Shown here piece by piece: positions 28,498-36,570 of a DNA stretch of 64,000 nt. The translations under genes and the position numbers were made by a program. Below the pieces are notes generated by a model, which was given only the letters and a program-made list of their open reading frames with translations, ran no database searches and had not been told where the DNA came from. Within the stretch, counting starts at the first letter, position 1. Each line of letters starts with the position of its first letter. Origin of the DNA: Streptomyces lasiicapitis (GTDB lineage: Bacteria; Actinomycetota; Actinomycetes; Streptomycetales; Streptomycetaceae); the NCBI RefSeq assembly GCF_014646335.1, contig NZ_BMNG01000009.1:62001-126000 (forward strand). The letters run 5' to 3'.

Positions 28498-29742
28498 ATG
28501 GAGACGAAACTCGCGGCCGCGCGGCCGCGCTACACCGTGCCGTACGCACGCGTCGGCAGCGTGCTGGACGAGAGCGACGTCGAGGCCGTACGCGAACTGC
28601 TGCTCTCGGGGGCCACCCTGTCCGCGGGGCCGGTCCGGGAGCGGTTCGAGGAGGAGTTCGCCGCGCTCATAGGCGTACGGCACGCGCTGTCGGTGACCAG
28701 CGGGACGGTCGCCCTCGAACTGGCGATCCGCCTCCTCGACCTGGAGCCCGGCGACGAGGTGATCACCACCCCGCAGACGTACCAGGCCACCATCCAGCCG
28801 CTGCTCGACCACGACGTGCGGGTGCGGTTCGCCGACGTCGACCCGGCGACGGCGAACATCGACCCGCGGCGCGTCGCCGAACTGATCACTCCCCGCACCA
28901 GGGCGATCGTTCTGGTGCACTACGGCGGTCTGCCCGCCGACATGGACGCGCTGATGCGCCTCGCCCGCGCGCACGACCTGATCGTCGTGGAGGACGCCGC
29001 GCACGCCCTCGGCAGCGTCGTGAACGGCCGCCGACCCGGCGCCCTCGGCCACATCGGCTGCTTCAGCTTCCACACCAGCAAGAACATCACCACCCTCGGC
29101 GAGGGCGGGATGATCACCACGGACCGCGACGACTGGGCGGAGCGGCTGCGCAGGGTGCGCGGCAACGAGTCCGACATGGTCCTGACGGACCGGCACGGCG
29201 GCTTCGCCGGCGCGAGCGGCCCGCCCACCGGCGCGCTCTACCCCGGCGTGGCGTACACCCACGACTGCCACAGCTTCCGGCGCTCCGGCACCAACGCGGC
29301 CATGAGCGAGGCCGCCGCGGCCATGGGCCTGGTGCAGTTGGGGAAGCTGCCCGGCCTGGTCGCGCGCCGACAGGCCGTCGCGGCGCGGCTTACGGCGGAG
29401 CTGGCCGAGTTCGAGGCCGTGCGCCTCCCGGTCGTGCCGGCCGGAGTCGAGCACGCCCAGCACCTGTACACCTTCTCCGTCGACTCCGAGCGCGTCGACC
29501 GGGACGAACTGGTCCGCTGCCTCCACGCCGAGGGCGTCGAGACGTATCTGCGCTACTTCCCGCTGCACCTCCTGCCGGAGTGGCGGGCCCGCGGCCACGG
29601 CCTCGGCGACTGCCCGGCGGCCGAACGCGCCTGGTTCCAGGAGCACATGAACCTGCCCTGCGGCCCCTGGCTGACCGACGACCAGGTCGAACTCCTCGCC
29701 ACCGCGGTGAACCGCGCCCTCGTCAAGGCCACCCGTGACTGA
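28498..29742 (+). CDS. DegT/DnrJ/EryC1/StrS-type PLP aminotransferase
   Basis: 414 residues; two adjacent ATGs (28495, 28498) follow GGGGGAA, the second being slightly better spaced. The fold-type-I landmarks of the DegT/StrS family are present: V-T-S-G-T-V-A-L-E-L-A near residue 65, P-G-D-E-V-I-T-T-P-Q-T-Y, V-E-D-A-A-H-A-L-G-S-V, and the PLP lysine in F-H-T-S-K-N-I-T-T-L-G-E-G-G (Lys195), followed by R-G-N-E. Family members aminate keto-sugars or cyclic ketones, and some act on aldehydes or make aminobenzoate-type starters. Immediately downstream are a type II thioesterase and a split ThDP decarboxylase; no sugar or aminobenzoate genes are nearby. Amination of the aldehyde produced by that decarboxylase is a plausible inference. 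Confidence 0.92.
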   Translation: METKLAAARPRYTVPYARVGSVLDESDVEAVRELLLSGATLSAGPVRERFEEEFAALIGVRHALSVTSGTVALELAIRLLDLEPGDEVITTPQTYQATIQPLLDHDVRVRFADVDPATANIDPRRVAELITPRTRAIVLVHYGGLPADMDALMRLARAHDLIVVEDAAHALGSVVNGRRPGALGHIGCFSFHTSKNITTLGEGGMITTDRDDWAERLRRVRGNESDMVLTDRHGGFAGASGPPTGALYPGVAYTHDCHSFRRSGTNAAMSEAAAAMGLVQLGKLPGLVARRQAVAARLTAELAEFEAVRLPVVPAGVEHAQHLYTFSVDSERVDRDELVRCLHAEGVETYLRYFPLHLLPEWRARGHGLGDCPAAERAWFQEHMNLPCGPWLTDDQVELLATAVNRALVKATRD

Positions 29743-29797
29743 CCCGGCGAAGCCGTAGGCGACGCACGAAAGCCGCCCCACCCCCGAAGGGACCGCC

Positions 29798-30568
29798 ATG
29801 CCACCACGAGACACCCTCTCCCTGCTCCCACGACCACCCCGCTCCGGCGCCCGCCGCAAGCCCCTGCTCTGCCTGCCGTACGCGGGCGGCGGCAGCCGGT
29901 CGTACGACAGCTGGCAGCACCTGCTGCCGCAGGCCGTGGACGCGCAGACCCTGCGGCTTCCCGGCCGCGAGAGCCGCATCGCCGACCCGGTGCCGCACGA
30001 CCCCCGGGTCCTCGCCACCGAGATCGCCGACGAACTCGGCCCCCATCTCGACGGCCCCTTCGCCCTGTTCGGGCACAGCCTGGGCGCCGTCATGTCGTAC
30101 GAGATCGCCCTGCGGCTGCGCGACCGCTTCGGCCTCACGCCTGCCTGCGTGGTCGTCTCCGGCAGCCGGCCGCCGCACCTGCTCGTCACGGGCCGCCAGT
30201 ACTCGGCGATGGACGACGCCACCCTGCGCTCGGCGCTCGACACCATGGGCGGCACCGACCCCGAGGTCCTCGCCGACCAGGAGCTGTGGCACCTCGTCGA
30301 GCCGACCATCCGCGCCGACCTGATCATGAGCGACAGCTACACCCACCGCCCGGCACCACCGCTGTCCTGCCCCCTGATCGCCTACGGGTCCAAGGAGGAC
30401 ATCGACCTGGACCGCGAGTCCCTGGACGCGTGGCGGGCGTACACCACCGGGCCGTTCGCCGCCCGGATCTTCCCCGGCGACCACTTCTACTTCCGCCGTT
30501 GGCCCGAGGGGTTCGTGATGGATCTGATCAACCGGCTGTACGAGCACCTCGTGGAGGTGGACCAGTGA
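29798..30568 (+). CDS. Type II thioesterase (editing thioesterase)
   Basis: 256 residues, GAAGGGA before ATG. Alpha/beta-hydrolase of the GrsT/RifR group: L-C-L-P-Y-A-G-G-G near the N-terminus (oxyanion strand), the nucleophile elbow G-H-S-L-G with Ser94, and G-D-H-F-Y-F carrying the catalytic His. Such enzymes free carrier proteins from wrong or stalled acyl groups. Because the NRPS has no in-cis thioesterase, this protein or the free C domain could also take part in product release. Its stop overlaps the next start by GTGA, so it is translationally coupled to the decarboxylase subunit gene. Confidence 0.95.
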   Translation: MPPRDTLSLLPRPPRSGARRKPLLCLPYAGGGSRSYDSWQHLLPQAVDAQTLRLPGRESRIADPVPHDPRVLATEIADELGPHLDGPFALFGHSLGAVMSYEIALRLRDRFGLTPACVVVSGSRPPHLLVTGRQYSAMDDATLRSALDTMGGTDPEVLADQELWHLVEPTIRADLIMSDSYTHRPAPPLSCPLIAYGSKEDIDLDRESLDAWRAYTTGPFAARIFPGDHFYFRRWPEGFVMDLINRLYEHLVEVDQ

Positions 30569-31068
30569 CGACCGCGCCCGTACGCACCCCGCTGGCCGAG
30601 CGCCTCGCGGCCGAACTCGGCACCGACTTCGGGCCGTTCTTCGGCACGCCCTGCGGCATCCTCGCCCCGCTCTACCGCTCGCTCGAGGAAGAGGCGGGAC
30701 TCCTCACCGTCGCGCGCGAGGACAACGCCGTCGGCGTGGCGGCGGGCGCCGCGCTCGCCGGGCGCGCCCCGGTCGTGCTGATGCAGAACTCCGGCCTTGC
30801 GCAGTCGGTCAACGCCCTGGCCTCGCTCGTCGTGCCGTACGCGATCCCGATGCTGCTCGTCGTGAGCCTGCGCGGCGTCGATCCCGACCCGACCCCGGAG
30901 AACACCGTGATGGGCCGCCTCACCGAACCCCTCCTCGACTCGCTCGGCATCGAGTCCACGACGCTGACCGACCCGCTCGACCTGGACCGGGCACGGCACC
31001 TCGTCCACGGGGAACGCCGGGCCGCGGCCCTGCTGGTCCCGCCGACCGCGTTCGGGTGGAGCGCATGA
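30565..31068 (+). CDS. Split ThDP decarboxylase, alpha (PYR) subunit, phosphonopyruvate/sulfopyruvate type
   Basis: 167 residues; GTG start overlaps the thioesterase stop. The sequence has V-A-R-E-D-N-A-V-G-V-A-A-G-A-A-L-A-G, whose Glu is the one that activates the thiamine ring in the PYR domain, then V-V-L-M-Q-N-S-G-L-A-Q-S-V-N-A-L, the strongly recognisable signature of phosphonopyruvate decarboxylase (Ppd) and sulfopyruvate decarboxylase (ComD). In methanogens ComD and ComE are separate subunits just as here. It would act with the next gene product to decarboxylate a 3-substituted pyruvate to an aldehyde. No phosphoenolpyruvate mutase lies in the window, so a phosphonate substrate has no local support; a sulfonate, hydroxypyruvate or other keto acid is open. 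Confidence 0.9.
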   Translation: MTTAPVRTPLAERLAAELGTDFGPFFGTPCGILAPLYRSLEEEAGLLTVAREDNAVGVAAGAALAGRAPVVLMQNSGLAQSVNALASLVVPYAIPMLLVVSLRGVDPDPTPENTVMGRLTEPLLDSLGIESTTLTDPLDLDRARHLVHGERRAAALLVPPTAFGWSA

Positions 31069-31631
31069 ACAAGACCCAAGCCGTTGCCGCGGTTCTCGCG
31101 GCCACCACCACCGAGCCGATCGTCTGCACCACCGGCTACGCCTGCCGCATCGCGCGACACCTGGACGACCGGCCGAGCCACTTCTACATGACCGGCTCGA
31201 TGGGCCTCGCCTCCTCCATCGGCATCGGCGTCGCGCGCGAGACGGGCCGTACGACCGTCGTCGTCGACGGGGACGGCAGCCTCCTGATGAACCCCGTCGG
31301 CCTGATCACGGCGGGCGCACTGCCCACCCTGCCGCTGGCGCACATCGTCCTCGACGACGGCTGCTACGCCTCCACCGGCGGGCAGACCGTGCCCTCCCGC
31401 GGCGCCGACCTGTGCGCCCTCGCCCTGGCGTCGGGCTACGCGCGGGCCGAGGAGACCGACGACGCGGAGCGGTTCGCCGAACTCGTGCGCGCGGCGGTCG
31501 CCGACTGCACCGCGCCGGTGCTCGTCCTCGCCCGGCTCACCTCGGCCGATCCGCCCGTGCCGGGCCGGGTCGAGGGGGACCTGGCGGAGCACGCCCGCCG
31601 CTTCGGCCACAGCCTTGCGGGGAAGGGCTGA
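31065..31631 (+). CDS. Split ThDP decarboxylase, beta (PP) subunit
   Basis: 188 residues; ATG overlaps the previous stop (ATGA). The thiamine diphosphate motif begins V-V-D-G-D-G-S-L-L-M-N and ends about 30 residues later at V-L-D-D-G-C-Y-A-S-T-G-G-Q. The S-T-G-G-Q ending is typical of the Ppd/ComE group. The Mg-binding Asn usual in the L-D-N-G position is Asp here. It is the catalytic-partner subunit for the protein encoded at 30565; together they would cover the two halves of a normal 370-residue Ppd. The operon position behind an aminotransferase and thioesterase ties the pair to peptide precursor supply. A further 113 bases separate it from the exporter gene. Confidence 0.9.
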   Translation: MNKTQAVAAVLAATTTEPIVCTTGYACRIARHLDDRPSHFYMTGSMGLASSIGIGVARETGRTTVVVDGDGSLLMNPVGLITAGALPTLPLAHIVLDDGCYASTGGQTVPSRGADLCALALASGYARAEETDDAERFAELVRAAVADCTAPVLVLARLTSADPPVPGRVEGDLAEHARRFGHSLAGKG

Positions 31632-31744
31632 GTGATCGTCGTAACATCGCGTACGTTCCCGAGGCGGTGGTCCGACGGACCGTCACCCACCGCACCAGGG
31701 CAGCGAGTTGATGGCCACGCCCGTGCGAAAGGCAGGAGATCGGA

Positions 31745-33082
31745 ATGAGTTGGGGCGTGGGACGGGTCCTGCGTGACCGGAACGCCGCGTTCTACATCGG
31801 CGGCGTGGTGGTCTCCGGCTTCGGCAGCTCGGCGATGGCCCTCGCGGGCGGCGTCTGGGCCAAGTCGCTGACGGGGTCGGACAGTCTGGCCGCGCTCACG
31901 ACGTTCTGCGTGTGGGCGCCGATGCTGCTCGGCCCGCTCATCGGCACCATCGCCGACCGGGTCCGCAGCAAGCCACTGCTCATCTGGTCGAACCTGTCGA
32001 TGGCCGCCCTGCTGCCCGCCCTCGTCCTCGTCGACTCCGAGGACCGGATCTGGCTGCTCTTCGCCGTCCTGATCGTGTACGGCATCACCATCGTGCTGAT
32101 GGACGCGGCCGAGGCCGTGCTGGTCGCCGCCGCCGTGCCCGAGGAACTGCGCGGCGACTTCAACGGGCTGCGCCTGACCGCGAACGAGGGCATGAAACTC
32201 CTCGCCCCGCTGCTCGGGGCGGGCCTGTTCATCCAGTTCGGCGGGCAGAGCGTCGCGCTCCTCAACGCGGTCACGTTCGCCCTCGCCGCCGCCGCGTTCA
32301 CGCTGCTGCGCGTGTCCGAGCCCCGTCCCGCGCGCGCCGACCGGCAGCCGTGGACCGCCCAGGTCTCCGAGGGTGTCCGCTTCCTGCGCACGCACCCCGT
32401 CCTGTGGCGCCTGGTCGTGGCGGGCGCCGTCACGATGGGGATGGCGGGCGTCAACGGCGCGGCTCTGTACGCCATCGTCGACTCCGGCCTGCACCGCGCG
32501 CCCGCCTTCGCCGGCATGCTCTACACCGTGCAGGGCGCGGGTTCCGTGCTGAGCGGGCTGTTCGCGGGCGCCCTGCTGCGCCGCATGCCGGAGCGCGTCT
32601 TCACCGCCGCCGGGATCCTGCTGTTCGCCGTCGGCGTCGCGCTGCGCGCCGTGCCCTCCACGCCGGTCGTCCTGGTCGCGAGCGCGATGATCGGCGCGGG
32701 CCTGCCGTGTGTGCTGATCGCCGCGATGACCGCCGTCCAGCGGGAGACCCCCGGCGAACTCATGGGCCGCGTCGCGGCCACCGCCAACACCCTGCTCCTC
32801 GCCCCCAACCCCGTCTTCCTCGCCCTCGGCGCGGGCCTGCTCCCGTTCGTCGACCACCGGGTGCTGATCGTCACGGCGGGGGTGGTGGCCGCCGGGTCGG
32901 GGGTCGTGCTGCTCGGGGGAGGGGCGCGGAAGCGGGGTGCGCCGACGGAGGGGGAGGCGGACGTGGAGGCCGGGGAGGCGGAGGCGGAGGCAGAGGCTGG
33001 AGAGACAGCGGAGGCAGACACAGAGGCCGGGGGGACAGGGACGGAACGTACGCCCGGCTCCCCGTCCACCACCGCCAAGTGA
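31745..33082 (+). CDS. MFS transporter, probable product exporter
   Basis: 445 residues with about ten to twelve hydrophobic segments from residue 15 to 395, D-R-V-R-S-K-P in the loop after segment 2 (the MFS motif A region), and an R-E-T-P-G-E-L-M-G-R-V loop seen in MFS_3/enterobactin-exporter-like proteins. CAGGAGAT precedes the ATG. It is the last gene of the rightward operon and is the natural candidate for export of the peptide or self-resistance. The C-terminus carries an odd hydrophilic tail of about 45 residues made of repeated E-A-E-A and E-A-G units plus Thr and Gly, encoded by a degenerate GAGGC(A/G) repeat; it should be cytoplasmic and is not part of the transport fold. Confidence 0.9.
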   Translation: MSWGVGRVLRDRNAAFYIGGVVVSGFGSSAMALAGGVWAKSLTGSDSLAALTTFCVWAPMLLGPLIGTIADRVRSKPLLIWSNLSMAALLPALVLVDSEDRIWLLFAVLIVYGITIVLMDAAEAVLVAAAVPEELRGDFNGLRLTANEGMKLLAPLLGAGLFIQFGGQSVALLNAVTFALAAAAFTLLRVSEPRPARADRQPWTAQVSEGVRFLRTHPVLWRLVVAGAVTMGMAGVNGAALYAIVDSGLHRAPAFAGMLYTVQGAGSVLSGLFAGALLRRMPERVFTAAGILLFAVGVALRAVPSTPVVLVASAMIGAGLPCVLIAAMTAVQRETPGELMGRVAATANTLLLAPNPVFLALGAGLLPFVDHRVLIVTAGVVAAGSGVVLLGGGARKRGAPTEGEADVEAGEAEAEAEAGETAEADTEAGGTGTERTPGSPSTTAK

Positions 33083-33177
33083 TCCCTCTTTCGCCACCAT
33101 GATCCCGAGTTGGCGGGTCTACGCCGTCCGCGTCGAACAGGCGGCGCTCGGCGGTCCACCGCCCTACGCTCGCTCGC

Positions 33178-34128
33178 ATGCTGCCTCGCCGGATGTCGCG
33201 CATGCTCATGGTCCTCGCCCTGGCGCTCACCGCCGCCCTGCTCGGGACGGTCGAGGGTGGTGCGAGGACGGCGCGGGCCGAGAGCGGCGGGCCGCACCCC
33301 GGCAGGCAGCTGCTGTTCTTCAACCACGCCTACGGGGTGCTCGACCGCGAGACCGCCGACGCCGTCGAACACTCCACGTACCTGCGGAAGTTCGCCAACT
33401 TCCAGGTCCGCACCACGACCGGCTCCGACGGCCGCACCTGGACCGGCCGCTACCTGCTGGGCCGCGAGACCTACATCGAGCTGTTCGGGGTCGGCGACGT
33501 GCCCGACAGCCCGCTCGGCGACACCGGCATGGGCGTCTCGACCGAGCGCATCGGCGACCTGGCGACGGCACGCGAGCGGCTGCGGGACGAGGGCGTCACC
33601 GACCCGGTCGACTTCAGCCAGACCCGCGACTTCGGCGACGGCGTCCCGGTGCCGTGGTACGACGGCTTCCTCACCTTCGACGCGTACGACTCCTTCGGGG
33701 CCTGGTCGATGGAGTACCGGCAGGAGTACTTCGCCGACCCGCGCAGCAACACGGAGCCGGCCGCGTACCCCGGTGACGTCGGCCGCGAGCGCTACCTGCC
33801 CGACACCTACCGCGAGCGCCGGATGCGCGACGTGACCTCGATCCACCTCGCGACCTCCGCACGCGACGTGGGCAACACCGTGCCGCTGCTGCGGGCCGGC
33901 GGATTCCACGTCCGGTCCCTGGCGGACGGAGGCGCCGTCGCCAAGCGCGGCGGCACCACGATCCGGCTCGACGCCGTCGCGAGCGACGAGGCGGGCCTGC
34001 GGCAGGTCACGTTCTCGCTCAACCGGCCCGTGGCACACCGGCACGAGGAGAGGATCGGCCGCTCGACGCTCGTCGTGGGCCCGGGGGCCGGCGCCGTGTG
34101 GACCTTCGGCGAAGGAGCCGCGGATTGA
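33178..34128 (+). CDS. Secreted protein of unknown function (DUF5829-like)
   Basis: 316 residues; ATG starts a signal peptide (R-R-M-S-R-M-L-M-V-L-A-L-A-L-T-A-A-L-L, cleavage near T-A-R-A-E). The mature protein opens L-L-F-F-N-H-A-Y-G-V-L-D-R-E-T-A-D-A-V, which I associate, from memory only, with the DUF5829 family. It has no Cys and no catalytic motif that I recognise; W-T-G-R-Y-L-L-G-R-E-T-Y-I-E-L-F-G resembles glyoxalase/dioxygenase-fold strands, so a vicinal-oxygen-chelate-type fold is conceivable. It follows the exporter by 95 bases but has its own secretion signal and lies in front of the gap gene, so I do not assign it to the NRPS cluster. Confidence 0.75.
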   Translation: MLPRRMSRMLMVLALALTAALLGTVEGGARTARAESGGPHPGRQLLFFNHAYGVLDRETADAVEHSTYLRKFANFQVRTTTGSDGRTWTGRYLLGRETYIELFGVGDVPDSPLGDTGMGVSTERIGDLATARERLRDEGVTDPVDFSQTRDFGDGVPVPWYDGFLTFDAYDSFGAWSMEYRQEYFADPRSNTEPAAYPGDVGRERYLPDTYRERRMRDVTSIHLATSARDVGNTVPLLRAGGFHVRSLADGGAVAKRGGTTIRLDAVASDEAGLRQVTFSLNRPVAHRHEERIGRSTLVVGPGAGAVWTFGEGAAD

Positions 34129-34165
34129 GAAGCCGAAGCGTCGGTGGACGGCTCACGACGGGCGG

Positions 34166-34196
34166 TTGAAAGATCAAAGTCGAGTGGGGTTAGCAT
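34166..34196 (+). promoter_or_regulatory. Probable promoter of the glyceraldehyde-3-phosphate dehydrogenase gene
   Basis: TTGAAA at 34166-34171 and TAGCAT at 34191-34196 are 19 bases apart in an AT-richer stretch, 31 bases before the GTG start. The hexamers resemble HrdB-type -35 and -10 elements; the spacer is a little long, so the exact -35 is uncertain. Confidence 0.5.
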
Positions 34197-34227
34197 ATGA
34201 GCGCCGCCTAGCTCGAAAGATACGCCT

Positions 34228-35673
34228 GTGACTGTCAACGACGACTCGTTCACCGACTGGAAGAACCGCGAGGAGATCGCGGAATCGATGATCCCGATCA
34301 TCGGGAAGCTGCACCGCGAGCGGGACGTGACGATCCTGCTGCACAGCCGCTCCTTGGTGAACAAGTCGGTGGTCAGCATCCTCAAGACCCACCGATTCGC
34401 CCGCCAGATAGCCGGCGAGGAGCTCTCGGTCGCCGAGACCCTGCCGTTCCTGCGGGCGCTCACCGAGCTCGACCTCGGCCCCTCGCAGATCGACATCGGC
34501 ATGCTCGCCGCGACGTACCGGGCCGACGGCCAGGGTCTGTCGGTGGCGGAGTTCACCGCCCGTGCCGTCGCAGGGGCCACCGGCGCCAACAAGATCGAGT
34601 GCCGCGAGGGCCGCGACGTCGTCCTCTACGGCTTCGGCCGCATCGGCCGCCTCGTCGCCCGCCTGCTCATCGAGAAGGCCGGTTCCGGCAACGGTCTGCG
34701 GCTGCGTGCCGTCGTCGTCCGCAGGGGTGGCGAGCAGGACATCGTGAAGCGGGCCTCGCTGCTGCGCCGCGACTCGATCCACGGCCAGTTCCAGGGCACG
34801 ATCACCGTCGACGAGGCGAACAGCACGATCATCGCCAACGGCAACGAGATCAAGGTGATCTACGCGAGCGACCCGTCGGAGGTCGACTACACGGCGTACG
34901 GCATCAAGGACGCCATCCTCATCGACAACACCGGCAAGTGGCGCGACCGCGAGGGCCTGTCGCAGCACCTGCGCCCCGGCATCGACAAGGTCGTCCTGAC
35001 CGCGCCGGGCAAGGGCGACGTCCCGAACATCGTGCACGGCGTCAACCACGACATGATCAAGCCGGACGAGCGGATCCTGTCCTGCGCCTCCTGCACCACC
35101 AACGCGATCGTCCCGCCGCTGAAGGCGATGGCGGACGAGTACGGCGTGCTGCGCGGGCACGTGGAGACCGTCCACTCGTTCACCAACGACCAGAACCTCC
35201 TGGACAACTACCACAAGGCCGACCGCCGCGGCCGGTCCGCGCCGCTCAACATGGTCATCACCGAGACCGGTGCCGCCTCCGCCGTCGCCAAGGCGCTGCC
35301 GGACCTCAAGGCGCCCATCACCGGCAGCTCCATCCGCGTCCCCGTCCCGGACGTCTCGATCGCGATCCTCAGCCTGCGGCTCGGCCGCGAGGCCACGCGC
35401 GACGAGGTCCTCGACCACCTCCGCGACGTCTCGCTGACCTCGCCGCTGCGCCGCCAGATCGACTTCACCAGCGCTCCCGACGCGGTCTCCAACGACTTCA
35501 TCGGCTCGCGGCACGCCTCGATCATCGACGCGGGCGCCACCAAGGTCGACGGCGACAGCGCGATCCTCTACCTCTGGTACGACAACGAGTTCGGCTACTC
35601 GTGCCAGGTCATCCGGGTCGTGCAGCACGTCTCCGGGGTGGAGTACCCGACGTACCCCGCCGTGGGGGTCTGA
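34228..35673 (+). CDS. gap: Glyceraldehyde-3-phosphate dehydrogenase, long form
   Basis: 481 residues against about 335 for the usual enzyme; the extra about 125 residues are at the N-terminus (W-K-N-R-E-E-I-A-E-S-M-I-P, H-S-R-S-L-V-N-K-S-V-V) and are mostly helical and charged. The catalytic part has the Rossmann motif Y-G-F-G-R-I-G-R, the active-site S-C-A-S-C-T-T-N-A with Cys289, V-H-S-F-T-N-D-Q and the C-terminal W-Y-D-N-E-F-G-Y. It oxidises glyceraldehyde-3-phosphate with NAD(P)+ and phosphate, or runs in reverse. Long forms of this kind are known in Streptomyces as a second paralogue beside the normal glycolytic enzyme. It stands alone, between a promoter and a strong terminator. Confidence 0.95.
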   Translation: MTVNDDSFTDWKNREEIAESMIPIIGKLHRERDVTILLHSRSLVNKSVVSILKTHRFARQIAGEELSVAETLPFLRALTELDLGPSQIDIGMLAATYRADGQGLSVAEFTARAVAGATGANKIECREGRDVVLYGFGRIGRLVARLLIEKAGSGNGLRLRAVVVRRGGEQDIVKRASLLRRDSIHGQFQGTITVDEANSTIIANGNEIKVIYASDPSEVDYTAYGIKDAILIDNTGKWRDREGLSQHLRPGIDKVVLTAPGKGDVPNIVHGVNHDMIKPDERILSCASCTTNAIVPPLKAMADEYGVLRGHVETVHSFTNDQNLLDNYHKADRRGRSAPLNMVITETGAASAVAKALPDLKAPITGSSIRVPVPDVSIAILSLRLGREATRDEVLDHLRDVSLTSPLRRQIDFTSAPDAVSNDFIGSRHASIIDAGATKVDGDSAILYLWYDNEFGYSCQVIRVVQHVSGVEYPTYPAVGV

Positions 35674-35710
35674 GCCCGCGACATCGCCAGACCCGACTCA
35701 CGTCGGACGA

Positions 35711-35743
35711 CGGACCCCGACTGCCGACGGCAGCCGGGGTCCG
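35711..35743. terminator. Strong hairpin terminator between convergent genes
   Basis: CGGACCCCG-a-CTGCC pairs with GGCAG-c-CGGGGTCCG around a GAC loop: fourteen pairs with one mismatch. It lies 38 bases after the gap stop and 20 bases from the stop of the oppositely oriented repeat protein, so it can serve both. Confidence 0.85.
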
Positions 35744-35762
35744 GTTGCGTCCGGGGCCGGGC

Positions 35763-36335
35763 TCAGGCCTTGTGGATCTTCCAGTCGGCGACGTTCGAGC
35801 TGCGGTTGAAGTACGCGTTGGTGCACAGGTCGAGCTTGCCGCCCTGGACGGGGCTCTGGTTGTTGGTCTCCAGGAAGCCGCCGTTGTCGCCGTAGGTGTT
35901 CCACACGTGGACCACGTCACCGATCCTGACGTTCTGGTCGGCGGGCGCGGAGGTCTGGGCGAAGATCCGCCAGCGGCCGGTGCCCGTGGCACGGTCCTTG
36001 GCCTGGGACGTGGACACGTCGTACTTGGCGCCCGCGGTCTTCTGTACGTCGCTGGCGTGGCCGTTGGTGTCGAGGTAGCCGCCGTCGCCGCCGTAGAGGT
36101 TGCGCAGGTGGATCAGGTCGCCGCTCAAGACGGGCTGCCCGGAGGCCTTGCCGGAGGCGGAGAGGATCTCCCAGGTGCCGGTGCCCTTGCCGCGGGTGGG
36201 GGTGTCGGCGGTCGCCACGTTGTACTTGCCGCCGCTGGCGGAGCTGTGGCCGATGGTGTCGAGGTAGCCGCCCTGCCAGCCGTTGTAGCCGTTCTGCAGG
36301 TGGATCTGATCGCCGTACTTGAGCTCGTTCGCCAT
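35763..36335 (-). CDS. Three-repeat beta-trefoil-like (lectin-type) protein
   Basis: 190 residues from ATG 36335, with GAGGGGAAG seven bases upstream; a longer upstream reading lacks a ribosome site. Three tandem repeats of about 52-66 residues (about 7-69, 71-136, 138-188) share G-D-x-(I/V)-H-(L/V), then G-G-(Y/F)-L-(D/E)-T, then (K/R)-(Y/L)-(D/N)-(V/L), and end in W-(E/R/K)-I. The three-fold repeat with that strand pattern fits a beta-trefoil, the fold of many carbohydrate-binding lectins and of cytotoxin receptor domains. There is no signal peptide or membrane segment, so it is cytoplasmic or leaves by lysis or an unusual route. Sugar binding is inferred, not shown. It stands alone and is divergent from a TetR gene. 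Confidence 0.75.
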   Translation of the reverse strand: MANELKYGDQIHLQNGYNGWQGGYLDTIGHSSASGGKYNVATADTPTRGKGTGTWEILSASGKASGQPVLSGDLIHLRNLYGGDGGYLDTNGHASDVQKTAGAKYDVSTSQAKDRATGTGRWRIFAQTSAPADQNVRIGDVVHVWNTYGDNGGFLETNNQSPVQGGKLDLCTNAYFNRSSNVADWKIHKA

Positions 36336-36570
36336 GGGACTTCCCCTCAGTGGACGACGCTGCACGCACCTCCCCGCCGGGCAGGCCGTCGGCCAGCTCC
36401 CGGTGAGGGCGACAGACATCCTGGCAATACGGGCCGCATCCGACAGTCACTTCACAAACATGGCCAAAACTCGCTCAGCTCACTTTGAGCCACGAAGCGG
36501 GTATTCCGTCTCGCGCCTTCAGGCCTCCAGTCTTAGGTCTCGGGCCTTCCAGCTTTCATTCTGATCCCAT

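Noticed and set aside
30565..31631. Phosphonate biosynthesis cluster
   Set aside because: Ppd-like subunits alone are not enough; no PEP mutase, phosphonate tailoring or transport gene is seen, so the substrate is left open.
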